Below, piece by piece: positions 54,007 through 64,000 of a DNA stretch of 64,000 nt. Source of the stretch: Isoetes taiwanensis (taxonomy: Eukaryota; Streptophyta; Lycopodiopsida; Isoetales; Isoetaceae); assembly GCA_021234155.1 (NCBI GenBank), contig JAJEKV010000042.1, forward strand, positions 1,549,257 through 1,613,256, in the 5' to 3' direction. Below the pieces are notes generated by a model. That model worked only from the letters and a program-made list of their open reading frames with translations, was not told the DNA's origin and made no database searches. A program made the position numbers and the translations under genes. The number at the start of each line of letters is the position of its first letter. The first letter of the stretch is position 1.

Positions 54007-55430
54007 CTGTGTATATCGGAATCAGATGCGCTGTTGGTAAAGAATTCATTTAAAAATCGAACGACATCTGCAGCACACTGGAGTTTTCTCCCATTATACT
54101 TCAGTTGTTCCTTTGTGAGAAATCTTTTTACCACTGCTTCTTGGCCATCATCTCACCTTTTCCATGCGAGCTGGCAAAGAAATTCCAAATAATCTCCTTC
54201 CCAAGTTCTCTGTACCATCTACCCAAGAAATAGAATGGTCTTGAAGACTTAAATTGAGATGAACAACCATCTGACCATACGTAATGCTTGGAATATTGAA
54301 TACCATTTACCTCCAACAAAGTGGCATGTTTTAAGAGGCAATGCTGTACAAATTCAGTGTCATGAGACTTCTCATCTGAAATATAGAAGTGACACTCTTT
54401 TATAATTTCTCTATTATCATCTTTTTGCTTCATATCTTTTCTTTTCTTCTTGATGTCATTTCCATCCACCTCTTGTTTCCTTCCAAACCTGTAAGTGATA
54501 TGAACTAAAATGGATACCTGGTCAGTGTGCCAATGACATGATTGCGCTTCCTGCTGAACTTTGAAACCATAGTTTTCTGCAAAGTCAATTACAGAAACTA
54601 TTGTGTCTTCTCCAAAACTTGCCAAACATTGTCTGAATTGTTTTGCTTGCCAATGAGCCTTGTAGTTGTGTGGCACAAATGCTGCCATTGTTTTTCTTGC
54701 ATGTTCTTGAAATTCAAAAGGGGTACCAGTCTTGTAGGCCAATCTTGTAACTTTAGTTGGTTTCTTCTTAGGGTTTCTCTTAGAAACAGCTTCTTGCTGC
54801 AAGTAGTAGAATCAACAAATTAGTATAAATGACGTGATCCTTCTAACACAAACTCAACACTAACTTTTTCAAAAACTTTCCAATCCACCAGGTGTTCTAA
54901 TGATTTACTTGTTTCCCTTGGACACTTTGGAATCCTGTATAAAGTGGATTAGAGAAAGTACTGTAAGAGAATATTGAAGCTAGATATCATAGAAATGAAA
55001 AGTTAAACAATATATGAGATATGTTATCTAGATATCATAGAAATGAAAAGTTAAACAATATATATGAGCTATGTTAATAACTTACCTCTTGAGACCACAT
55101 TTCTTGCAGGTCTGCATCAAACATGCATGTTTGTGCCATTCATCTGCTTCTACTTTGGGGCATACCACATTTCTCCAATATTCACTTGTAGATTTGAAAA
55201 TATTGTCCTTAGCATTGCATGTTGGACCTGTACCACATATCCTGCATGCGCATTTGCAATCTTTGTGCACACCATAAGGATCAGACCTCATGTTATTAAT
55301 TGCCTGCATGACAAAATCAAGGTGCATGTGGTACTGGCAGCAGCAAGTCTCTCTTTCTTGCAATCTCCTAATATAGCTGGGTTTAAGCTTCTCAAAAGTT
55401 TGCTGGCATATATTGATCTACATGTTTGAC
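54007..55430 (-). pseudogene. Second transposase of the cysteine-rich family, partial
   Basis: Three minus-strand exons. (1) From about 55430 to 55086: NICQQTFEKLKPSYIRRLQE, ETCCCQYHMH, then CKCACRICGTGPTCNAKDNI and ADEWHKHACLMQTCKKCGLK, ending at a GTAAGT donor. (2) 54936 to about 54867: IPKCPRETSKSLEHLVDWKV, between a TACAG acceptor and a GTTAGT donor. (3) 54798-54007: TMAAFVPHNYKAHWQAKQFR, VIDFAENYGFKVQQEAQSCH, ECHFYISDEKSHDTEFVQHC, YVWSDGCSSQFKSSRPFYFL and FFASSHGKGEMM. An indel follows, then VVKRFLTKEQLKYNGRKLQC and a GTAAGT donor. It is less decayed than the copies in the big transposon. The N-terminal VSPxxxDV exon and the C-terminal exon are not visible. No flanking TIRs found. Confidence 0.7.
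54980..55078. repeat. Tandem duplication in transposase 2 intron
   Basis: Two units of about 49 bases starting CTAGATATCATAGAAATGAA, differing by a TA insertion and a few bases. Confidence 0.9.
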
Positions 55431-56636
55431 CAGAAAAGAATCATAGTTACAAGAGAGAATTTCGTGATTTCCCTTGTAGCCAACATGCAGAATATTTTTG
55501 TGCCTTATATGCTATGTCAAAAAAGAATCAAACAGTGCACCTTATATGTGAGCTTTATGCTAATCTTCCAATTGCTCCCAGCAGATTAAAGGTTGCATAA
55601 AGCGTCCATATGGTAATCAACCAATTCTTCTATCTCAACCTGCTATTTTTTATCAAATTGAATACCCTCTTCGATTCTAAATTGGTGCTCTCTTGGTTTG
55701 TGGTGCATGTTGTTTGATGGGCCATGAATTATGGTTGCCGTTATATCTCTTGTAATTGGTTAAGACCATGGTTTGACGGACACTGGTTGTCTTTAGTATC
55801 TTGATAGTATGATGATACAGTTCAATATGGTTGCTATGATCCTGATTAGCCTTTGGGGTAGCTATATTGATATTAGATTACCTTTCCATGCGCGCTTTTA
55901 TTTGTAATTCTTATGCATCATTTACTTCTCCTAGCCCTTATACACCATCTATTTTGTTTTATATTTGTTCAAGGCTGTGGTTGTTGGATCATTTGATACC
56001 TTGGCCTTGTTTCTACAACATTGTTCTACAACATGCTAACCTTTTATATGTTATCCCCACAATTGATGTATTCTACACCTTGAAAACACCTAAAATACAC
56101 TTTTATACCCTTGTTTGCTTTCTTCTCAATTCTTTATAGCTGGCGCTTGTCTATTCTATTCTATTCTTTAGAGTTGGGCTACATTGCTCAAGACTTGTGG
56201 GTTAATTGGTTGTAGGCTTTATGATATTGTAGTGCAATATGGTGCTATCATGAGTAGCCGTTAGAGAACTATATTGGATTGGTGAGATTACCTTCTGTCA
56301 TTTTCTTTTGCATCATTTCCTTATTCTAAGCATTGTGTCATGCATCTCGCCTCTTTGCATGGTCTTGCTGGTCCTATCAATTAGCCTAGCCTTATCTCAT
56401 TTTGTCTATTCTATTTTTTGCTAGCCATATCATTATTTTTCTTTATTGCCTATATTTGCGAGCAATAATTTTATTATGGTGGACATTAGCAACGAGGCAT
56501 GGTTAATGCGCTAGTAAATTCAATTAAACCATGTCTTGATATTATGGAGTAAGTAGTGCCTAGGTGCAATTTGATAATACCATTCTGGATTCTGACTTCT
56601 TTCTCCTTCTCCATTCCAGATTTAAAAAGCGCAAAG
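55431..56636. other. Region without a recognised gene
   Basis: A/T-rich sequence. A 90-codon plus-strand ORF (55867-56139) is rich in Leu, Ser and Tyr and looks like chance. Nothing else was seen. Confidence 0.4.
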
Positions 56637-56839
56637 ATTGGGGTGCTTAAAATAATTATTGTTTATTTTTATAGGGTTTACATTCCATACCTACTATTTT
56701 TCATATCTTCCTATCCTTTATAGAAATTATTACATATAATCTATCCATTTTGCACTCTCCTTCTATTGCCTCAAAATCTGTTCCATTGATACCATGCCAA
56801 AGACCCCAAAAGAGTGTTCTCTTGCTATGGCAGTATGCT
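56637..56839. repeat. Direct repeat, left copy (contains PPR remnant on minus strand)
   Basis: About 200 bases nearly identical to 58492-58723; the right copy has about 27 extra bases (CATTATTCTGTTTCCTAGGC and flank). The minus strand reads YCHSKRTLFWGLWHGINGTD, part of a pentatricopeptide-repeat protein. Confidence 0.85.
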
Positions 56840-56886
56840 GATGTGTTCCAATATGGTTCTATCTCATGAATAGCCTCATCATATAG

Positions 56887-57516
56887 GTGAAAGGATATTG
56901 GACCATAAGATCTAAAAAGGTCCAGAGTATATGGAATCAATCTGTCAGCCACATAGAGAAGCTGCAAAGATTTGAGGTCAAGGTTGCAGGATCTACTACT
57001 CATTTGAGTCGCATCCACAAGGCAGAGCGACTGGCAAGAGATGCAATTTATGCGCACTTTTCCAAGTTGGCTACTGATAACTGCTCTATTTGCTTAGAAG
57101 AAAAGTTTAATAGTGAGATGTATGTGTTGGAGAGGTGTTTCCATAAATTCTGCACAGACTGTATTCCTATTCCATGTCCCCACGTTGGCTGTTCAAATAC
57201 TTTGATAAGTGCTGAATGTAAGGTGGTTCTTTCCAGTAAATACTTTGTTACTCTTGTGAACTGTCTTGCAGAGAAAAGCATACCAGAATCAGAAAGGGTC
57301 AATTGTTCATTTCCAAAATGCTCAACTGTAATCGATTGTCGTTTCCTTGATCTTTGTAAATTACCGAGCTCCTCAAGCAACCCTCGCCAACGAATGGTAA
57401 ATTGTATAGCATGTGCAAGACCATTTTGTGTTGATTGCCGAGTACCTTGGCATGCAAATATGTCATGCAAAGACGGATGCAGAGGATGCCATGCTCTACA
57501 ACTTGGCTCAGCATGA
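56887..57516 (+). pseudogene. RBR-type E3 ubiquitin ligase fragment
   Basis: 209 codons, possibly an exon opening after ATATAG at 56887. The region before the RING resembles plant RBR proteins (RIHKAERLARDAIYAH). RING1 has C66, C69, C84, H86, C89, C92, C97 and C102, but only four residues separate C92 and C97, where RBR proteins usually have a longer loop. An IBR of C6HC form follows, with C140, C145, C173, C176, C181, C184, H189 and C194 at standard spacing. A RING2 beginning continues in another frame (SMIELDQGCYHMTCQC, about 57505-57552), without the rest. RBR ligases transfer ubiquitin through a RING2 cysteine. As read, the ligase is incomplete; unseen introns could account for part of this. 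Confidence 0.75.
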
Positions 57517-58491
57517 TTGAGCTGGATCAAGGTTGCTATCACATGACATGCCAGTGTGTATATCCGCATATTATGTTGATTAAAGACAAAGTTGTGAAGC
57601 ATGTATGTCATTATATAGCTGTAGTCTTACATGCATTTTGTGTTTTCCTGAAGCAGTACTTGCATATCCACCTGCATATGTACATTTTGAAATGCATGGA
57701 ACCTGCATATGTACCTGCATATGTACCTGCATATGCATATATTCCAAACTTTGCTTCTTAGATGTAGGTTTTATGGGTGCTTCTATAAGGGTTTGCCGTA
57801 TGGTGTTTTAAGGTTTATTTTCAGTCTTCTGTTGCTCGCAGGAGCAAGTTTGTTTGGACTAAAAGGGCCAGTGTCAAGCCTATCATGATCTCCGAACTAC
57901 AGATATGCTTGACAAAACCTTTTGCACCAGTTTTGACAGGTTTATGACGGGAGCATGTAGATAGTTCATTCTTGGTAACTTTTGTACAACATTTTTATGG
58001 GAAACGAAGGGTAACAGTAGCACTGGTTCCTAGAGTACCAATATAACATAGCCCTTTGTTGCTTTGTTTTGTATGTACATTCCTGCGGCCCTACCTTGTA
58101 CTTAAAGAAATAATACACCATAATAAATGATCACTCTTTTTGGTTTGTTTTTGCTACTCTTTTGACAATCAAAGATCACTAAAATCCTTTACACATAGTG
58201 CATTGGAGATACATATCCAAGGCAAGATAAAGCAAAGCAAACATTGGAGCAAACACATGTCACAGCATATCTAACTACAAGGATATTGTTGCACATCAAT
58301 TTATCTAACTACAAGGATATCGTTGTGGAAAATGCGCTTGTCAATATGTGTATGCATGCAAGCAACGCTAGGCAATTTTTCCAGTCATCATATAATATTG
58401 CAACAGATAATAAATTATTGTCATGTTTCGGAGATTCTAATGTCTTTCCAAGTTTGGAAGACGAAAACTACATTTTTTATTCTGTAACTAG
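57517..58491. other. 3' part or flank of the RBR fragment; no further gene seen
   Basis: Includes the RING2-like start in the frame of 57435-57761, three tandem ACCTGCATATGT units (57701-57736) and a short repeat TATCTAACTACAAGGATAT (58266 and 58303). Otherwise unassigned. Confidence 0.4.
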
Positions 58492-58723
58492 ATTGGGGTG
58501 CTTAAAATAATTATTGTTTATTTTTATAGGGTTTACATTCCATGCCTACTATTTTTCATATCTTCCTATCCTTTATAGAAATTATTACATATGCATTATT
58601 CTGTTTCCTAGGCACATTTGTAATCTATCCATTTTGCACTCTCCTTCTATTGCCTCAAAATCTGTTCCATTGATACCATGCCAGAGACCCCAAAAGAGTG
58701 TTCTCTTGCTATGGCAGTATGCT
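58492..58723. repeat. Direct repeat, right copy
   Basis: Partner of 56637-56839. It lies at the 3' side of the PPR remnant, so this is probably the source location. Confidence 0.85.
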
Positions 58724-59000
58724 ATGGCAGTATCTTGGAAAGCCCCACATTTCCCATACATATCTACGAGCAGATTTCCCAAAATCTCTCTTCATCACAA
58801 CGGCGTTTGATAATGTGGGCATGGACGAACTTATCTTCTGACAGAGCTTTGGAACCGTCATATCCTCGGACAAAAGAAGCAAAGGTTTCAGAAGCTACCT
58901 AAATGCCAGATCTCAGCAGCCAATTGAGCGATTCCTTCCCATGCTTTGCCGTTTCTTCTTGAATCATTTTGAAAACCTGGAAAAGGCTTGGATTAGGGCA
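58600..59000 (-). pseudogene. Pentatricopeptide-repeat (PPR) protein remnant
   Basis: The minus strand reads VFKMIQEETAKHGKESLNWL, then after a stop GYDGSKALSEDKFVHAHIIK and RRCDEERF. After a one-base shift it reads LGNLLVDMYGKCGAFQDT and later AYCHSKRTLFWGLWHGINGT. The phrases VHAHIIK-(GNxLVDMYGKCG) and the following repeat are typical of PLS-class plant PPR proteins, which bind organellar RNA. Only about three repeats remain, with a stop and frameshifts. Confidence 0.75.
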
Positions 59001-59870
59001 AATCCGCCCTGTAACAGGCCAAAATTGAGGGTTTTGTGAAGAACTAATCGAATCATGGTTAAATTGAAGTAGAAGGATGCCGAATTGGAAACCATGGCCG
59101 CTAAAGTAAATCGGGAAGATGGAGATGAAAAATAAAGGAATAAATTCTTAAATCGCTGGGGCAACGCCGATGGCCAGAATTTGCTTGTCGAAGACACTCC
59201 CATAACTGACTCTAATTTCCATGAATTTTAACGGCCGTAGATGAAATCCAACGCTTGAAATAGCATCCACTTGCACAAAAATCCCACATGGCGGCTACGT
59301 GGACACTCTAAAATTGCTTGAAAGTGTCAACTTGTGTTTGTGCGAACGTGTGAAAAAAAAGAACAAAAACTCGCTTTTGATTGGTTGAACAGTAGTGTAA
59401 TTCTACCCTTAGAATTTTTTAGCACCTCGAGAAGCCCATCTAGTTTTGGCAAGTATCAAAGGATAGTAAGGTAGGGTTAATACTATTTTTAGCATTTTGG
59501 CGGTAGCAAGGGTTATTTTGAGCCATAGGGGGGAATAATTTATAGGATGACATTTTATATTAACTTAGTGGAGGAGACGGTAGACTAAAAAGTAAACAAA
59601 GGGGGAAATTTCTTGGAGAATTAAAGATGCAAAGAAGAAGTATTATTGAAAGATGTGGCTGCTCCTTTTTAAACAATTCGGCAACGATGGCGTCATTCAT
59701 TGCATCTTATTAATCGAAGAATCCACTAACTTCTTATTATGTCACTTTGCACTTCCTCGAAATAACATATCAGTTTTTTCCATACATTTTGTTGAAAAAA
59801 ACACATTTTTGCATACATTTTGTGAACAAAACAGAGGATCATATTCTGTTGCAGAAACAGAGCCCATGAA
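59001..59870. other. Upstream region of the RING-H2 gene
   Basis: A/T-rich. A weak TATA-like TTTATATTAA lies at 59550, 320 bases before the ATG. A minus-strand 79-codon ORF (58964-59203) and a minus-strand 65-codon ORF (59742-59939) look like chance. Confidence 0.35.
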
Positions 59871-60338
59871 ATGGCGAACCCGGGCAAATTTAGCACCTCT
59901 TATGCACTTCTGCTTCAAATCTACAGCTATTTTCTTCAAATTCTGGGATTAAATAGGAATGCGGAAGCAGATCGGAGCTCGAATTCACTTCAGCAGACAG
60001 ATTGCTGCAGCCAATGTTTGATCGAGGAGGTTAAGGGATCCCTTCCGGTGCTCAAATTTGGGCTTGATTGTAAAGGAAATCCTTTTTATTGCATTATTTG
60101 TTTAAATGAAATGCAAAATGAAGATCTGGTAAGGCAATTGCCCAATTGTGCGCACATTTTTCACAAGGATTGCCTGGACGGCTGGCTTCATCACGATCAT
60201 GCTACTTGCCCGCTCTGCAGAAAGTCGGTTTTAAACTGGGAGCTTGTTAATCGATTAAAACAGATGAGTGACGATGGTTTGATCGAAGAATCAGTGCTCC
60301 ATTCCAGTTTTTTGGACCTCGATTCCATTGCTCACTGA
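59871..60338 (+). CDS. Small RING-H2 finger protein
   Basis: 155 codons, intact and apparently intronless. Residues 11-27 (YALLLQIYSYFLQILGL) form a hydrophobic segment that may be a signal anchor. The RING-H2 finger is at residues 74-116: C74-x2-C77, C93-x-H95, H98-x2-C101, C113-x2-C116, with the E2-contact Ile after the first Cys and the Trp (W105) and Pro (P114) typical of active E3 ligases. The size, N-terminal hydrophobic segment and C-terminal finger resemble plant BRH1/RHA-type proteins, which ubiquitinate targets, often in hormone or stress responses. It is the only clearly intact ordinary host gene in the window. Confidence 0.85.
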   Translation: MANPGKFSTSYALLLQIYSYFLQILGLNRNAEADRSSNSLQQTDCCSQCLIEEVKGSLPVLKFGLDCKGNPFYCIICLNEMQNEDLVRQLPNCAHIFHKDCLDGWLHHDHATCPLCRKSVLNWELVNRLKQMSDDGLIEESVLHSSFLDLDSIAH

Positions 60339-60535
60339 TTCTTCCATTTTTTTTTCCTCTTTCTAACTCGTACTTAACCTTTTATTAATTTTCATCTTCA
60401 TAATCTGATAGCACTAGAACAATATATACCCAATTTGTTGGACACTTAGTCATTCTAGAAGAAATTTTTGGAACTCCACTCTTTTCCAATTCCAATTCTC
60501 TTCTTCTTCTTCCCGTTTCAAACCTTGGATCTGTT

Positions 60536-60563
60536 ATGTAATGTAATGTAATGTAATGTAATG
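60536..60563 (+). repeat. (ATGTA)n microsatellite 200 bases after the RING-H2 stop
   Basis: Five to six TGTAA units in tandem. TGTA/TGTAA elements act as far-upstream or main polyadenylation signals in plants and green algae, so this may be part of the 3' end of the gene. Confidence 0.6.
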
Positions 60564-63500
60564 GATAATTGCTTATTATCTTGGTCTATTAGAAAGCAAT
60601 ATCTCTCAAACATACTCTTCTTTCTCTAGTTTCTTAGTTTCTTTCTAATGACATCTAATATGTTCCTCAAATATTAATTGAAGTGTAAGATTTGATCTAC
60701 CACAACAAACAATTAGCCAATGTATCCAGCTACTCTAAATACCACGGATATGTGGCAAATTGTTGCCTGAATAAGCATGCAAATACCATGGGGATCTTGC
60801 ATATATTTGTGCTAGTAAGCATCCAAATACCCTTGATGGACATCTGTCTCTATATGTATTCCTTTAGTGCTCAACTTCATGCATATTTAAGGTGCCATAT
60901 ATAGCAATTAGTGTGTCACTCCAATTGAATATAATCCCATACTACAAATCTTAAAGATAAAGTCCCAAGTGAAGACAATTGTTTAAACACAACTTATAAG
61001 TCTTTAAACCATGGAAGTTCAAAGTTATCAAAATCTGGTCAGTGGCAAGCCTTGGATCAGAATGGGTTAAAAGAGAGAACGTACTGCAATAGGGCTTACC
61101 ACGATAACCCCACAACCCACTAGAGATTAACCTCCTAGAGTAGTTTTGACCATTGATCAAAGGGACATCTTCCTCCACCTGCGCTTTGAGGAGGTCAATC
61201 CTTACCGTTCATGGGTTGTATGTTTGCGGTATGAAGGAAAAGATAAAGATTTAGAAGCTCTAATATACTAAAAAGGAGGCAAAGCCATGTGACAGGATCA
61301 CACTCGAACAAAAAGAAGGGAATAATATATTGCAACCTTGCCACTAACCTAGATACTAGACTATATGTCCAAGTTCCTTAACAACCTGGCCCGCAAGTTT
61401 TAATGTTGTGATCAGATCTCAGTTGTTGGTTATAGTGTTGTTACCCACCAGCAACACATTAAAAAGCGTATAAACACCGAGTTTGTTATGCCAAATGGCC
61501 ATAAACAGAAAACCACCATAAAGCTCTTGGGCCCAAGTTGTTAAGGCGAATAACGCCCTCGTTCCAAGGTGTTACCCCTCTCACATTTTCCGTACCTAGA
61601 TCCACACTTCCCATACCTAGATTTTATGCTTTCCATAACTGGGTTGACCTATAAAAATTTATTTTGTTGATGTCATTTTTTTGATAGACTCGAGGTTTGA
61701 AGAAGCAAAAATTATGGGTATTAACAATGTAATAGCTGGAAGAATATGCTGCTTTTACGTTCACATGTATTTCCATGTGTTCACGGGCGGTTATTGGAAG
61801 AAAAAAAACATGGCAAGATCTTGACTTTCTTGCTTGTAGCCTATGCAATATTCGTGATTAAGGCTATGACATTCCTTAGAATAGAATGCCTGATGCATTT
61901 TTAAAATGGTATTGGTGTTGGAATCGGTGCGGCAGAGATAATATTGGAAAGCTGACAAGAATATTGAGATGATCTTTCGCCCAAATCCAATCCAAAAAAG
62001 AGCACCACGTTATTCTTTGGAGCTTCTCAGATGGCCGTATCCTCGATATCTATTCTCTGCTGCAAACCTGCCATTTTATCTCGCGTGTAGCTCGTGAACT
62101 AAGATCTGCCATTTAATTCATCAGCTCCACTTTTACATGCCAATAATAAGTTCGATCTTTTGTTTTTTGTTTTTTTTTTTGTCAGCATTTGATTTTGTTA
62201 CAAAACGCCGTCCCTGTAACCTACATAAGGACTTGTAGAAATATGGGCCTTTTGGCTTAGATCTAGAATTTCTAGCCCGGATTTTCTTTTGAGAATACAG
62301 ATTCCATTTATCGTTAGAGGCACAATAAAATTGAAGATGCATGAGGCGGATTCTTGAAGGAGGTTTTTTTTGAGATGTATTAAAAGTATTGTAGAAAATG
62401 TCAAAAACAGAATAGCTCAGACCAGACACATCCCACAAGCATACCGAAAAAATATTGAATCCAAACCAAGAGTCCAAAATTTTAAAATCAATCTTCCATA
62501 CAAACTATTTCCCTAGGAAAGCCCACAATTTCAAACTCCAAACCATCTCGATTAATATTCAAATTTTGTGCGCTCCTCAATTTAAAGCATGGAAGATGCC
62601 TAAAATTTGAAAACAATCAAGCGAATAAGTTACCTACAAAGTAAACCCAACAGGAGAAGAAGCAATTGTGGGTGCTTAAAAGAAGACTAAACCTAAAGAA
62701 GTTTAAAAAAAAGGAGTGGTGTAAAAAATGCAAGATAATTTCAAAAGAGTATAGCCTATTTAGAAAAATCCTGTCAAAATTTAGAGTATGTTTGTCAAAT
62801 CCATCTGTTTGTCACAATTCTGAGAGTATGTTTGTCAAATCCATCTGTTTGTCACAATTCTGAGATGGCGTACGCTACCTCAAATGGGCGCAATCGTTCT
62901 ACGCTTCTTCACGAGCAAATGATATTTGTTAATGTCCCTATGAAGGGCTAGTAATTTACTGGTTGTTAAGTTGTTTTTTCTTTTCTTTTTTGGCAGGCTT
63001 GCCTCAATTGAGATATACGATGTCTTGAATTCTAGCATGTCCACATTGCACTCCACTTAAACTAATTTTGATCTATGTTATTAGATCTATAAATTTCTAC
63101 TTCTACAATCACAAGATTTAAAAATTCAAGGAAATTACTTCTCACATTATGCTCGATCTTTAACTGGCTTCTTTGTTTTTCCCCTTCTTACCTTTGTTGG
63201 AAGCCCTAGGAGGTGCACATTTTATCTTCAAGCCTCATGTACACCTATTATTCACAGTGCTCATAGCCATAGAGGTCCAGCTTCAGTCGGTAATTCGTAC
63301 TCAAGCTCTTGCATTTGCACTATATTAGGGTCCGAAGTACTGTAAAAATCGATTGGATTGTATTTACGAAGATATCAAACTCTTTGGCATCGAGAGCTAT
63401 TGGATGGGCATATTCACGAGTTATACTTCATTTTGGGTCATAGATAGGGATCCTCGTTTAGTGGACTATGGCTCAACAAACATAGAAATACATCCAGTTT

Positions 63501-64000
63501 TGGAAAAATGCCCTTTATATTTGGGCTAAGACTTTTTGTCAAATGTGACAACACCCATCATTAACGAGATCCTCAAGATTATAGTAGAGACGAGACATCT
63601 ATTTCCATCAAATTTTAACTCGCTAATGGAATTTAAAATACACAAAAGCCAATATGTTGGGTACTTACAAATTTAGAAAAAAAGGATAATATCCATAAGG
63701 AGAGTAAGGAGATTCCTGGAAGATCAAAATTTAAGAATAGAATAGAATGTATTTCTATCGTCCATGGAGACCAAATGGCCTATAGAAGATATGTATAATA
63801 ACTCTCTATTTATTTATGAGGAACAAGTAACTATCAATAGGGGCAATAAAAAAGCATCCAAGGCTACATTCCCTGCACAAAGGAGCAATTTGTAAACCCT
63901 CCAGGAAAGGAAACGGACCTTGGACTGCTCAAAAGGCTATTGAAAACATTTATATAATGGTCGTTCATATTTCTAGCCTCTCATATGCCTGCAATATTAT
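60564..64000. other. Region without a recognised gene
   Basis: A/T-rich. ORFs on both strands are short and low in complexity. It includes a 40 bp tandem duplication at 62783-62862. A minus-strand ORF (62133-62477) is rich in Lys and aromatic residues and is not recognised. Confidence 0.4.
62783..62862. repeat. Perfect 40 bp tandem duplication
   Basis: Two identical adjacent units beginning AGAGTATGTTTGTCAAATCC. A recent slippage or repair duplication. Confidence 0.95.

Overview
The window looks like repeat-dense nuclear DNA of a land plant or close streptophyte relative. It carries Ty3/gypsy elements of plant type (an Athila/Tat-like lineage and a chromodomain lineage), LINEs, a pentatricopeptide-repeat remnant, an RBR-type gene and a RING-H2 gene. 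I could not place the species. I saw no rRNA, tRNA or CRISPR. Coordinates of degraded elements are approximate because many reading frames are broken.

Layout. 1-13730 and 28127-41965 are two copies of one composite block: gypsy gag-pol, a 2.5 kb spacer, a further ORF downstream of pol, then a DNA transposon inserted in that ORF, with a LINE inside the transposon. Copy 1 is cut at 13731, where it abuts a chromovirus integrase fragment. Copy 2 is complete at its right end: the transposon closes at 47939 with a matching terminal inverted repeat, the interrupted retroelement ORF resumes in frame at 47944, and a polypurine tract and 3' LTR follow (48509-49065), then a truncated L1-type LINE with poly(A) (to 49651).

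13731-28050 between the copies holds two members of one chromovirus family. A is a 3' fragment (13731-17130) and B is a longer, frame-broken gag-pol (20.9-27.85 kb). Between them lie a histone H3-like pseudogene or badly frame-shifted gene (C-terminal core at 18200-18463), two tandem long hairpins (18609-18846), a TATA box (19027) and an acidic unknown gene (19149-20643).

49652-64000 is lower-copy DNA. It has a ~510 bp foldback element, a second transposase of the same family as the nested transposon (54007-55430, minus), an RBR E3-ligase fragment, a PPR remnant and one intact RING-H2 gene (59871-60338).

Most notable: (1) the 10.4 kb transposon (22 bp TIRs, apparent 4 bp target duplication CCTC) that carries, besides a cysteine-rich transposase, an opposite-strand FCP1-like phosphatase and a charged protein, and whose introns are packed with TGTACA palindromes; (2) the H3-like gene between chromoviruses; (3) the patchy divergence between block copies, in which blocks of hundreds of identical bases alternate with blocks dense in small indels at CAG/CTG/CAC sites. 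That pattern may be a sequencing or assembly artefact and affects every frameshift reported here.
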